Assembly: GCA_016720855.1 (NCBI GenBank)
Contig: JADKJU010000001.1
Span: 427,501-491,500, forward strand
DNA from: Betaproteobacteria bacterium
GTDB taxonomy: Bacteria > Pseudomonadota > Gammaproteobacteria > Burkholderiales > Usitatibacteraceae
Reading direction: 5' to 3'
Length of the DNA: 64,000 nt
The notes below the pieces were generated by a model. That model was given only the letters and a program-made list of their open reading frames with translations. It ran no database searches and was not told the origin of the DNA. Both the position numbers and the translations under genes were made by a program. Shown in pieces: positions 55,921 to 63,261 of this stretch (positions are counted from its first letter, which is position 1; the number at the start of each line of letters is the position of its first letter).

Positions 55921-56264
55921 ATGCTGCAGAACACCTCGCGCATCATCGCGATCATCTTGATGATGCGCTGGTCCTCGATGCGGTAGAAGACCTTGTTCGC
56001 CTCCTTGCGAGAGGCGAGAAGGCCGCGTTCGCGCATCACGGCGAGATGCTGCGAGATGTTGCTCTGCGAGGTGCCGACGGACTCCACGATTTCCTGGACC
56101 ATCAGCTCGTTCTGGCCCACGAGGCAGAGGATCTTCAGCCGAAGCGGGTGAGCCATCGCCTTGAGGGCCTCGCTCGCCTCCCTGATGTCCTCGCCGCGGC
56201 CGGTGAGGTCGAAGATGTCCTTGGTTGCGGTCTTGTTGGCGGCCATCGTCGAATCGTAACCCAT
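55917..56264 (-). CDS. ArsR-family regulator, SqrR/BigR-like persulfide sensor candidate
   Basis: ATG 56264 (115 residues) is taken; ATG 56246 is an alternative that removes six residues. The winged-helix core reads KAMAHPLRLKILCLVG (residues 35-50), TSQSNISQHLAVMRERGLLASRKEANKVFYRI (recognition helix and wing). The only cysteines are Cys47 (helix 2) and Cys113 (C-terminal helix), 66 residues apart, the same spacing as the persulfide-sensing pair of SqrR/BigR (41 and 107). It lacks the arsenic CxC site. Divergent from soxY with dyads in between, it probably represses sox genes until reactive sulfur is present. Confidence 0.8.
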   Translation of the reverse strand: MGYDSTMAANKTATKDIFDLTGRGEDIREASEALKAMAHPLRLKILCLVGQNELMVQEIVESVGTSQSNISQHLAVMRERGLLASRKEANKVFYRIEDQRIIKMIAMMREVFCSI

Positions 56265-56277
56265 AGGGGAAGCCCCC

Positions 56278-56299
56278 GCTAATATTAGCAACCATTAAT
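56278..56299. promoter_or_regulatory. candidate ArsR-family operator in the regulator-soxY gap
   Basis: GCTAATATTAGC (56278-56289) is a perfect 12-bp palindrome and is followed by AACCATTAAT. The segment ATTAGC-AACC-ATTAAT (56284-56299) forms an ATTAG-N6-TTAAT dyad that matches, at 12 of 16 positions, a second site at 59374-59389. It lies 13 nt upstream of the regulator start codon, a position suited to autorepression. Confidence 0.5.
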
Positions 56300-56322
56300 T
56301 CATGGGGCGGCGGAATCGGGGG

Positions 56323-56353
56323 TTGTCCCGTTACCTACCCATTCGGGTAAAGT
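56323..56353 (+). promoter_or_regulatory. candidate sox promoter with small hairpin
   Basis: TTGTCC (56323-56328) and TAAAGT (56348-56353) resemble -35 and -10 elements with a 19-nt spacer. The spacer holds TACCC-ATTC-GGGTA (56336-56349), a 5-bp hairpin. A similar element, CCCC-ATTC-GGGG, occurs at 56410-56421 in the leader. The promoter assignment is weak. Confidence 0.3.
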
Positions 56354-56528
56354 CCGTAACCCGATGCGGGGATAGACCCTGGGGCCGCATACCCCCCAGA
56401 TTCTGCAAACCCCATTCGGGGGCATTCGGTGCATCCAGGCTGCCAGAGGTCTCCTGAAAAGGGGGCGCACCATCGAGTGTTTCCACGGAACGCAACCCAT
56501 CGACGCACGAGGATTCGAGGAGCGAGTG

Positions 56529-56999
56529 ATGAACGACGATCGCAGGAAGGTGCTCAAGGGCACCGGGGGTATGGCAGTCATGGGGCTGACGGTCTCCGCG
56601 GGCCTCTTCAAGCCGGGCAGCGCCTGGGCGCAAACGTGGAACAAGGCCGCGTTCGAGACCAAGAACACGGCCGACACGGTGAAGGCCCTGGGCGGGGCGA
56701 CCGCCATGGAGAGCAAGGAGATCGCGATCACCTCGCCGGACATCGCGGAGAACGGAGCCGTCGTCCCGTTCACGATTTCGAGCCGCCTTCCGAAAACCGA
56801 ATCGATCGCGCTCCTGATCGAGAAGAACCCGAACACGCTCGCCGCGAACTTCGACATTCCCGCGGGCACCGAGGCCGGCGTCACCACGCGCGTGAAGATG
56901 GGGCAGACCTCCAACGTCACCGCGCTCGTGAAGGCCGACGGCAAGTTCTACTACACCACCAAGGAAGTCAAAGTCACCCTCGGTGGCTGCGGCGGCTGA
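56529..56999 (+). CDS. soxY: thiosulfate-carrier subunit SoxY
   Basis: ATG 56529 follows GAGGAG at a good distance. The 156-residue product has a Tat signal (DDRRKVLKG, hydrophobic core, cleavage near AWAQ) and ends in VTLGGCGG, the swinging-arm motif whose Cys carries the sulfur substrate in the Sox pathway. It pairs with SoxZ, encoded 14 nt downstream. It is the first gene of the sox operon, about 260 nt from the divergent regulator. Confidence 0.95.
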   Translation: MNDDRRKVLKGTGGMAVMGLTVSAGLFKPGSAWAQTWNKAAFETKNTADTVKALGGATAMESKEIAITSPDIAENGAVVPFTISSRLPKTESIALLIEKNPNTLAANFDIPAGTEAGVTTRVKMGQTSNVTALVKADGKFYYTTKEVKVTLGGCGG

Positions 57000-57013
57000 T
57001 CCAGGAGGAGACC

Positions 57014-57325
57014 ATGGCAGATCCGATGAAGATCCGGGCGGCGATGTCCGGCGACAAGGTTGAAGTGAAGGTTCTCATGAGCCACGAGATGGAAACGGGG
57101 CAGCGCAAGGATTCGAAAGGTGCCGCGATCCCGGCGCATTTCATCCAGAGCGTCACCGCAACGCACAACGGCAAGGTCGTGCTCTCGGCCCAGTGGGGAC
57201 CGGCCGTCTCGAAGAACCCGTTCATGTCCTTCAAGTTCTCGGGCGGAAAGCCGGGCGAGAAAGTGTCGATCACCTGGACGGACAACAAGGGCGACAAGCG
57301 CACCGACGAAGCAACGATTTCGTAG
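57014..57325 (+). CDS. soxZ: SoxZ, partner of SoxY
   Basis: A 103-residue protein without a signal peptide (exported in complex with SoxY by the Tat system). It has the immunoglobulin-like SoxZ fold: VKVLMSHEMETGQRKD near residue 20, AQWGPAVSKNPFMSFKF and KGDKRTDEATIS. AGGAGGAG precedes ATG 57014. Confidence 0.95.
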   Translation: MADPMKIRAAMSGDKVEVKVLMSHEMETGQRKDSKGAAIPAHFIQSVTATHNGKVVLSAQWGPAVSKNPFMSFKFSGGKPGEKVSITWTDNKGDKRTDEATIS

Positions 57326-57378
57326 CGCCTCGGCGGGCCTCGATGCCCGTCGGTCCCATAACAGCAGGAGGAGCCCGC

Positions 57379-57810
57379 ATGAACAGCAGCCTCGCAAGGA
57401 TGGCCGCCGTCGCGGCCATGATATTGGCGTTCAGTGGTACGGTCCTGGCCGACCCCAGCAGCAAGGTCGTGTACCACATCAATGAAGGCGTCGACAAGGC
57501 TGCACCCCTGCTTCGCAACGTGCGCAATCACCTGGATGCGGAACCTCAAGCCAAGATCATCGTGGTCGCGCACGGCCCCGGCATCGACTTCCTCCTCGAG
57601 GGCGCGAAGGACAAGAATGGCAACCCGTTCGACGTGACGGTGGACACACTGCAGTCCCGGGGCGTGGAGTTTCGCGTGTGCAACAACACGCTCGTCGTGC
57701 GCAAGATCGACCCGAAGACGGTGATCTCCCAGGCGAAGATCGTCCCGTCCGGCGTGGCGGAAATCGGGCGACTGCAGGCCAAAGAGGGCTTCGTTTACCT
57801 GAAGCCCTAG
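57379..57810 (+). CDS. periplasmic DsrE-like protein of the sox operon
   Basis: A 143-residue protein with a signal peptide (cleavage near VLADP, residue 25) and a DsrE-type fold: KVVYHINEGVDKAAPLLRNVRNHL, IIVVAHGPGIDFLL, then VEFRVCNNTLVVRK with the conserved Cys (near residue 101) that in DsrE relatives can carry sulfur. Many sox operons have such a gene between soxZ and soxA; its exact role is not known. GGAGGAG precedes the ATG. Confidence 0.8.
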   Translation: MNSSLARMAAVAAMILAFSGTVLADPSSKVVYHINEGVDKAAPLLRNVRNHLDAEPQAKIIVVAHGPGIDFLLEGAKDKNGNPFDVTVDTLQSRGVEFRVCNNTLVVRKIDPKTVISQAKIVPSGVAEIGRLQAKEGFVYLKP

Positions 57811-57855
57811 CGGAACCCGGGCGTCGAACCCAGAACGAGACAAAGGAGGAGCACC

Positions 57856-58674
57856 GTGAACCAGATCCTGAATCGGGTGGCGCGCGCCGCCCTTGCCGTC
57901 GCCGCGTTTTCATCGGCCACCGCGTTCGCGCAGGGACGCTCGGCGGTCGAGGAGATCGAGCGGTACAGGCAGGCCCTCAGCGACGGCAATCCCGCCGAGT
58001 TGTGGGAAGCGCGCGGCGAAGGCATCTGGAAGGAAACGCGGGGCCCGAAAGGCGCGACGCTCGAGAAGTGCGACCTCGGTCTTGGGCCGGGCGTCGTGAA
58101 GGGCGCCTACGCGGAACTGCCGCGCTATTTCGCTGATTCCGGCAAGGTCGAGGATCTCGAGTCGCGGCTGGTGACGTGTATGGTCACGCTGCAGGGATTC
58201 ACTCCCGAGCAGGCGAAGAAGGATCCGTTCGGCGGTCCGGGAAAGAAGGTTCCCATGGACGCGCTGGTGGCCTTCATCACGTCCGAATCGCGCGGCGTCA
58301 CGATGAACGTGAAGACGAACCACCCGAAGGAAACGGAAGCCTACGAGATCGGCAAGAAGATCTTCTTCCACCGGGGCGGGCCGTACGATTTCGGATGTTC
58401 CACGTGCCACGGCGTCGACAACATCCGCATCCGCCTGCAGGACCTTCCCAACCTGACCAAACAGGCGGACGCCCAGCGCGCCTACACCTCGTGGCCCGCC
58501 TACCGGGTTTCACAGGGCGAGGTCCGGTCGTTCCAGTGGCGCCTCGAGGACTGCTTCCGCCAGCAGCGATTCCCGCATCTGGAATTCACCTCGGAAGCCT
58601 CGATCGCACTGACCATGTTCCTGGCGAAAAACGCCAACGGCGCCCCGTTCAACGCGCCGGCGATCAAGCGCTGA
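57856..58674 (+). CDS. soxA: SoxA, L-cysteine S-thiosulfotransferase dihaem-type subunit
   Basis: The GTG start at 57856 has GAGGAG before it. A signal peptide ends near AFAQG (residue 26). Only one CXXCH is present (CSTCHG, near residue 182), so this is the single-haem form; the N-terminal site has Cys74 but no CXXCH. Near residue 230 the LEDCFRQQRFP motif holds the active-site Cys that carries the persulfide and ligates the haem. With SoxX it attaches thiosulfate to SoxY. It lies between the DsrE-like gene and soxX. Confidence 0.9.
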   Translation: MNQILNRVARAALAVAAFSSATAFAQGRSAVEEIERYRQALSDGNPAELWEARGEGIWKETRGPKGATLEKCDLGLGPGVVKGAYAELPRYFADSGKVEDLESRLVTCMVTLQGFTPEQAKKDPFGGPGKKVPMDALVAFITSESRGVTMNVKTNHPKETEAYEIGKKIFFHRGGPYDFGCSTCHGVDNIRIRLQDLPNLTKQADAQRAYTSWPAYRVSQGEVRSFQWRLEDCFRQQRFPHLEFTSEASIALTMFLAKNANGAPFNAPAIKR

Positions 58675-58686
58675 AGGAGAGACGAC

Positions 58687-59307
58687 ATGAAGACGAAATT
58701 CATTGCCCTTTCGGCACTCGCCGCGCTGGCGGCTGGTTGCGCGACCACGCCCTCCGACGATGAGATCTCGGCCAAGGCCTACGCGGCCATGAAGGCAGGA
58801 TTCAAGGAGCGAGGGCAGGCGAAGCTCGACCGGCTCGACCAGGACGAGTTGCAGCGCCTGTGCTCGACCGATTCGGGGGACAGGACCCTGCCGAAGGACG
58901 TCTCCGACCGCATCGAAAAGCAGCAACTCGCCACGATCAAGTTCCCGGCGGATGGCAAGTTGCTCGGCGACTGGAAATCTGGCGAGAAGATCGCACAGTC
59001 GGGGCAGGGGGGGCAGTACAGCGACGACCCCAAGAAGCCCTCCGGGGCGAACTGCTATGCCTGTCACCAGCTGACAAGGCAGGAGCTCTCGTACGGGACG
59101 ATCGGGCCCAGCCTCTACAACTTCGCGAAGGTTCGCGGATACGGCCCGGACGCCCAGAAATACGCCTGGAGCAAGGTCTACAACTCCCATGCGTTCGCGG
59201 CCTGCTCCAGCATGCCCCGGTTCGGATACAAGGGAATCCTCACCGAACAGCAGATCAAGGATGTCGTCGCACTCTTGATGGACCCCAAGTCGCCCGTCAA
59301 CCAATAG
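58687..59307 (+). CDS. soxX: SoxX monohaem cytochrome subunit, lipoprotein form
   Basis: The 206-residue product has a lipoprotein signal (LAAGC, residues 14-18), a long N-terminal helical part, one haem motif (CYACH, near residue 122), and the SSMPRFG loop with the axial Met (near 178). It forms the SoxAX complex with SoxA. The lipid anchor and the extra N-terminal part make it longer than the soluble SoxX. A strong intrinsic terminator follows 27 nt after the stop. Confidence 0.93.
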   Translation: MKTKFIALSALAALAAGCATTPSDDEISAKAYAAMKAGFKERGQAKLDRLDQDELQRLCSTDSGDRTLPKDVSDRIEKQQLATIKFPADGKLLGDWKSGEKIAQSGQGGQYSDDPKKPSGANCYACHQLTRQELSYGTIGPSLYNFAKVRGYGPDAQKYAWSKVYNSHAFAACSSMPRFGYKGILTEQQIKDVVALLMDPKSPVNQ

Positions 59308-59334
59308 CGCTAGGGAGGAGTTCCACCCACCCCG

Positions 59335-59362
59335 GGGCGGGTTATGTGCCCGCCCTTTATTT
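59335..59362 (+). terminator. intrinsic terminator after soxX
   Basis: GGGCGGG and CCCGCCC form a perfect 7-bp stem around TTATGTG and are followed directly by TTTATTT. This is the clearest Rho-independent terminator in the window. It separates soxYZ-dsrE-soxAX from the downstream HbpS-like gene and soxB. Confidence 0.8.
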
Positions 59363-59372
59363 CGCCAAGGAA

Positions 59373-59390
59373 CATTAGCCATGACTAATG
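59373..59390. promoter_or_regulatory. 18-bp dyad over the start codon of the HbpS-like gene
   Basis: CATTAG-CCATGA-CTAATG is a perfect inverted repeat with 6-bp arms. The ATG of the following gene (59381) lies in the spacer and AAGGAA (59367-59372) lies just before. It matches the regulator-promoter dyad at 56284-56299 in 12 of 16 positions, so it may be an operator for the ArsR-family regulator, or, in RNA, a hairpin covering the start codon. Confidence 0.5.
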
Positions 59391-59881
59391 CATTTGCCAG
59401 AGCCGCAGTGGCCTTTCTTCTTGTCTCGAGCCCGGTGGTCGCCGTGGAGCCGGCCACCTTCAACGTGAAGGCGCTAACGCCGGAGACCGCCCTCAAGGCC
59501 GCGCAGGTGGCGCTCGCCAAGTGTCGCGCCGATGGCTATCAGGTGTCGGTGGCCGTCGTGGACCGCTCCGGTCTCGTCCAGGTGATGCTGCGCGACCGAT
59601 TTGCCGGCGCTCATTCCCCGGACACCGCGACGAGCAAGGCATGGACGGCCGTGTCATTCAGGACGAACACGACCGACCTGCAGAAGATAACGCAACCAGG
59701 TCAGCCCTCCTCCGGTATCCGCAACCTGCCGGGAGTCGTGGCCGTTGGTGGCGGGGTGAAGATCGAGGCTGGCGGATCGATCGTCGCCGGCATCGGCGTC
59801 TCGGGCGCTCCCGGCGGCGACGCAGACGAGGTATGCGCCAATGCCGGCATCAAGGCGATCGCCGACTCCCTCGAGTTCTGA
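59381..59881 (+). CDS. secreted HbpS/GlcG (DUF336) protein in the sox locus
   Basis: The 166-residue product has a signal peptide (cleavage near VVAVE, residue 22) and one HbpS/GlcG domain: TALKAAQVALAKCRADGYQVSVAVVDRSGLV, RDRFAGAHSPDTATSKAWTA, PGVVAVGGGVKIEAGGSIVAGIGVSGAPGGDAD. The family binds haem or small ligands and is often found near redox genes; in sox loci the function is unknown. A two-domain relative lies at 640-2556 in the cytochrome locus. AAGGAA precedes ATG 59381, and a dyad covers the start. Confidence 0.85.
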   Translation: MTNAFARAAVAFLLVSSPVVAVEPATFNVKALTPETALKAAQVALAKCRADGYQVSVAVVDRSGLVQVMLRDRFAGAHSPDTATSKAWTAVSFRTNTTDLQKITQPGQPSSGIRNLPGVVAVGGGVKIEAGGSIVAGIGVSGAPGGDADEVCANAGIKAIADSLEF

Positions 59882-59925
59882 CCGCGTTCCAGGGTCGATC
59901 CGGCAATCGAGATCAAGGCACTTTG

Positions 59926-61635
59926 ATGGACCGTCGCGAATTCCTGAACATCCTCGCCATCGCCTCTGCCGCGGGGCTGCCGATTTCCTCCCGTGAAGCG
60001 CTGGCTGCTGCGGATGGCGCCAGGCTCTACGACGTGCCCCGCTTCGGCAACGTGAGCCTGCTGCACATGACCGACTGCCACGCGCAGCTCATGCCGATCC
60101 ACTTCCGCGAGCCGGACGTCAACCTCGGCATCGCGGGCGCCGCGGGCAGAGCGCCCCACCTCGTGGGCGAGCACCTCCTCAAGGCCTACGGTGTCAGCGC
60201 GAAGAGCGCTCAGGCGCACGCCTTTACCTATCTGGACTTCACGCAGGCTGCGAAGACCTACGGCAAGGTGGGCGGCTTCGCCCATCTCGCCACGCTGGTG
60301 AAGAACCTCAAGGCCTCACGCCCGGGCGCGCTCCTGCTGGACGGCGGCGACACGTGGCAGGGAAGCGCGACGGCGCTGTGGTCGAACGGGCAGGACATGG
60401 TGGATGCCAGCAAGCTTCTCGGCGTCGAAGTGATGACGGGGCACTGGGAGTTCACCCTCGGAGCCAAGCGCGTGAAGGAGATCGTGGACAACGACTTCAA
60501 GGGCAAGGTGGACTTCCTCGCCCAGAACGTGGTCACCGCGGATTTCAACGACCCCGTCTTTGCGCCGTTCGTGATCAAGCAGATCAACGGTGTGCCGGTC
60601 GCGATCGTCGGGCAGGCGTTCCCGTACACGCCCATCGCCAACCCGCGTTACCTGGTGCCCGACTGGACCTTCGGCATCAAGGAGCCGGAACTGCAGAAGG
60701 CCGTGGACGAGGCAAGAGGGAAGGGCGCGCAGGTCGTCGTACTCCTCTCGCACAACGGCATGGACGTGGACCTGAAGCTCGCCGGCCGCGTCACGGGGAT
60801 TGACGCGATCCTGGGCGGGCACACGCACGACGGCGTCCCGCAGCCGGTGGAAGTGAAGAACGCGAAGGGCGTGACGCTGGTCACCAACGCGGGGTCGAAC
60901 AGCAAGTTTCTCGGCGTGCTCGACTTCGACGTGAAGGGCGGCCGGATCGCCGGCTGGAAATACCGACTGCTGCCGGTCTTCGCGAACCTCCTCGCGCCGG
61001 ACCCCGAGATGGCGGCGCACATCGCCAAGGTCCGCGCACCACACGAAGCGAAGCTCACGGAGAAGCTCGCCGTCACGGAAGGACTCCTTTATCGCCGCGG
61101 CAACTTCAACGGCACCGTGGACCAGGTGATCCTGGATGCGCTCATGCAGGTGAAGGGCGCGCAGATTGCCTTTTCGCCGGGCTTCCGCTGGGGAACGACG
61201 CTCCTGCCGGGTCAGGCGATCACCACGGAGCACGTCATGGACTGGTCGGCCATCAGCTATCCGCAGACGACCCTCAATGAATTGACGGGTGAAATGATCA
61301 AGACCATCCTCGAGGACGTCTGCGACAACCTCTTCAACCCCGATCCTTATTACCAGCAGGGCGGTGACATGGTGCGCGTCGGCGGCCTCACCTACTCGTG
61401 CACGCCGGGCGCATCGATGGGCCAGCGCATTACCGACATGCGCCTCGCGGGCAAGCCCATCGCCGCCGACCGCAAGTACAAGGTGGCGGGATGGGCGCCG
61501 GTCGCGGAGGGCGCGAAGGGCGAACCCGTCTGGGAGGTCGTCACGAAGTACCTCCAGGACAGGAAGACGATCGCCCCGGTGAAGCTCAACCTGCCGAAGC
61601 TGGTCGGAATGGAAGGCAACCCGGGGATCGCCTGA
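59926..61635 (+). CDS. soxB: SoxB thiosulfohydrolase (sulfate thiol esterase)
   Basis: The 569-residue protein has a Tat signal (DRREFLNIL) and the dimanganese 5'-nucleotidase-type fold: LLHMTDCHAQLMPIHFRE near residue 46, DGGDTWQGSATALW near 141, TGHWEFTLG near 170, LSHNGMD near 275, and GGHTHDGVPQPVE near 300. SoxB hydrolyses sulfate from the SoxY-bound intermediate. ATG 59926 has AAGG upstream; the 44-nt gap to the HbpS-like gene and the ATG overlap to the next gene suggest one operon. Confidence 0.95.
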   Translation: MDRREFLNILAIASAAGLPISSREALAAADGARLYDVPRFGNVSLLHMTDCHAQLMPIHFREPDVNLGIAGAAGRAPHLVGEHLLKAYGVSAKSAQAHAFTYLDFTQAAKTYGKVGGFAHLATLVKNLKASRPGALLLDGGDTWQGSATALWSNGQDMVDASKLLGVEVMTGHWEFTLGAKRVKEIVDNDFKGKVDFLAQNVVTADFNDPVFAPFVIKQINGVPVAIVGQAFPYTPIANPRYLVPDWTFGIKEPELQKAVDEARGKGAQVVVLLSHNGMDVDLKLAGRVTGIDAILGGHTHDGVPQPVEVKNAKGVTLVTNAGSNSKFLGVLDFDVKGGRIAGWKYRLLPVFANLLAPDPEMAAHIAKVRAPHEAKLTEKLAVTEGLLYRRGNFNGTVDQVILDALMQVKGAQIAFSPGFRWGTTLLPGQAITTEHVMDWSAISYPQTTLNELTGEMIKTILEDVCDNLFNPDPYYQQGGDMVRVGGLTYSCTPGASMGQRITDMRLAGKPIAADRKYKVAGWAPVAEGAKGEPVWEVVTKYLQDRKTIAPVKLNLPKLVGMEGNPGIA

Positions 61636-62594
61636 TGCGGCTGGCCGGCCTTCTCGCCGCAATTGCCTTTGCATCAGCCGCGGGAGCGGCCGGGGCACAG
61701 GATTACCCGGTGGTGAAAGTCCGCGTCGAACCGGTCAAGGTCACCGCGCGGGTCTGGTACGTCCAGGGCAAGGCGGGTGTCGCAAACGCGACCAACGAGG
61801 CCTACAACGCCAACGCCGGTTTTGTCGTCACGGACGATGGCGTGGTCGTCATCGATGCCCTGGGTTCTCCCGCCCTCGGAAGCGAACTGGTCAAGGCGAT
61901 ACGCCGGATCACCAGCAAGCCGATCCGCCGCGTCATCGTGACGCACTACCATGCCGACCATTTCTACGGTCTGAAGCCCTTCAAGGATGCGGGCGCCGAT
62001 ATCTGGGCGCATCGAGCAGCCCTCGAATACCTCACGGACGGGGAGGCCGAGCGGCGCCGGGAGCAGCGCACGCGCGATCTGTCTCCCTGGGTAACCCAGG
62101 ACACGCCGCTCATCCCTGCCGATCGGTGGCTCGACGGCGACGAATCCTTCATCCAGGGCGGCATCCGCTTCGAGATCCAGCATTTCGGGCCTGCCCATAC
62201 TCCCGAGGACCTCGTGATCGTGGTGCCGCAGGAAGGAGTCGTGTTCTCCGGCGACCTCCTGTTCACGGGCCGTGTGCCCTTCGTGGGAGAGGCTGACAGC
62301 AAGGCGTGGCTCGTCCGCCTCGGGCGCCTCATCGACCTGAAGCCCCGCCTTCTCGTCACCGGGCATGGCGAGGTCTCGAAGAACCCCGCGAAGGACCTCG
62401 AACTCACGCGCGACTACCTTACTTTCCTGCGCACCGAGATGGGCAAGGCGGTCGAGGACTTCGTCCCGTTCGAGGACGCCTACAAACGCACCGACTGGAG
62501 CCGGTACGCGAATCTGCCGGCCTTCGAGGCGGCCAACCGCGTCAATGCCTACGGCACTTTCCTCCTCATGGAGCGCGAGTCGCTGGGCAAATGA
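61635..62594 (+). CDS. exported metallo-beta-lactamase-fold hydrolase (SoxH-like)
   Basis: The 319-residue product has a signal peptide (residues 1-21) and the metal site THYHADHFYG near residue 107, a later HTPED near 193 and TGHGE near 244. This is a class-B beta-lactamase-fold hydrolase as in SoxH, whose role in sulfur oxidation is not settled. ATG 61635 overlaps the soxB stop, showing coupling. It could act on thiol esters or sulfur intermediates in the periplasm. Confidence 0.82.
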   Translation: MRLAGLLAAIAFASAAGAAGAQDYPVVKVRVEPVKVTARVWYVQGKAGVANATNEAYNANAGFVVTDDGVVVIDALGSPALGSELVKAIRRITSKPIRRVIVTHYHADHFYGLKPFKDAGADIWAHRAALEYLTDGEAERRREQRTRDLSPWVTQDTPLIPADRWLDGDESFIQGGIRFEIQHFGPAHTPEDLVIVVPQEGVVFSGDLLFTGRVPFVGEADSKAWLVRLGRLIDLKPRLLVTGHGEVSKNPAKDLELTRDYLTFLRTEMGKAVEDFVPFEDAYKRTDWSRYANLPAFEAANRVNAYGTFLLMERESLGK

Positions 62595-63085
62595 GCAAGG
62601 GCGCGGACCGCCGCAAGTTTCTCCTCGCTGCGCCGGTGCTTGCATTCGCGGCTGCCGGGCTCGCCGCACCCAGCACAGCGCTTCCGCTGGCGACCGACCT
62701 GCGCGCCGACGCCCGGCTCTCGCGCGCACGAAAGGAACCCATCGTCATCCTCTTCAGCCTGCCGGGCTGTCCCTATTGCGAGATCGTGCGGCGCTCGCAC
62801 CTGGCCCCGATGCATCGCGATCCGCGCGAATCGGGGCGCGCGATCATCCGGCAGATAGACATCGACAGCGACGTGGCCCTCGTGGGCTTTGCCGGCGAGC
62901 GCACGACCCATGCCCGGGTCGCCAGGGCTCACGACGTGCGAGCGGCACCTGTCGTGGCGTTCCTGGACGGTGAAGGAAGGGCGGCGGCCGATCCCCTGTC
63001 GGGAATGCTCCTGCCGGACTTCTATTCCGCGTACCTGGACGCCGCGCTCGAGTCGGCGCGGGCCCGCCTTGCCGCGCGGAGTTGA
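62591..63085 (+). CDS. exported thioredoxin-fold protein of the sox locus
   Basis: The 164-residue product has a Tat-like or Sec signal (DRRKFLLAAPVLAFAAAG, cleavage near STALP) and a thioredoxin fold with the redox motif CPYC in LPGCPYCEIVRR near residue 58, and APVVAFLDGEG near 125 with the conserved cis-Pro. Sox loci often carry a SoxW-type thioredoxin that reduces sulfur-carrying cysteines; this may be such a protein. ATG 62591 overlaps the upstream stop (ATGA). Confidence 0.8.
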   Translation: MSKGADRRKFLLAAPVLAFAAAGLAAPSTALPLATDLRADARLSRARKEPIVILFSLPGCPYCEIVRRSHLAPMHRDPRESGRAIIRQIDIDSDVALVGFAGERTTHARVARAHDVRAAPVVAFLDGEGRAAADPLSGMLLPDFYSAYLDAALESARARLAARS

Positions 63086-63121
63086 GCAGATACCCCCCGG
63101 CGGGCTAAACCCCCGGACGAC

Positions 63122-63163
63122 TTGCGTCAGATCAAGAGCGGACCCCTCCGGACGCCGTAGTGT
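63122..63163 (+). promoter_or_regulatory. candidate FNR/DNR-class promoter of the terminal oxidoreductase gene
   Basis: TTGCG-TCAG-ATCAA (63122-63135) resembles the FNR/DNR box TTGAT-N4-ATCAA, with one perfect half. TAGTGT (63158-63163) could be a -10 element. If transcription starts near 63170, the box is centred at -41.5, the class II activator position. The start codon at 63262 would then have a leader of about 92 nt. Confidence 0.45.
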
Positions 63164-63261
63164 CACCAAAGTCCTACAAGATCGGCCCGCTCCGGGGCCA
63201 GGGCCCCGGCCGGCGGGCGTGTCACAACAGGCAATTGCCAAGCCGAAGAGGGGTTTCCACC

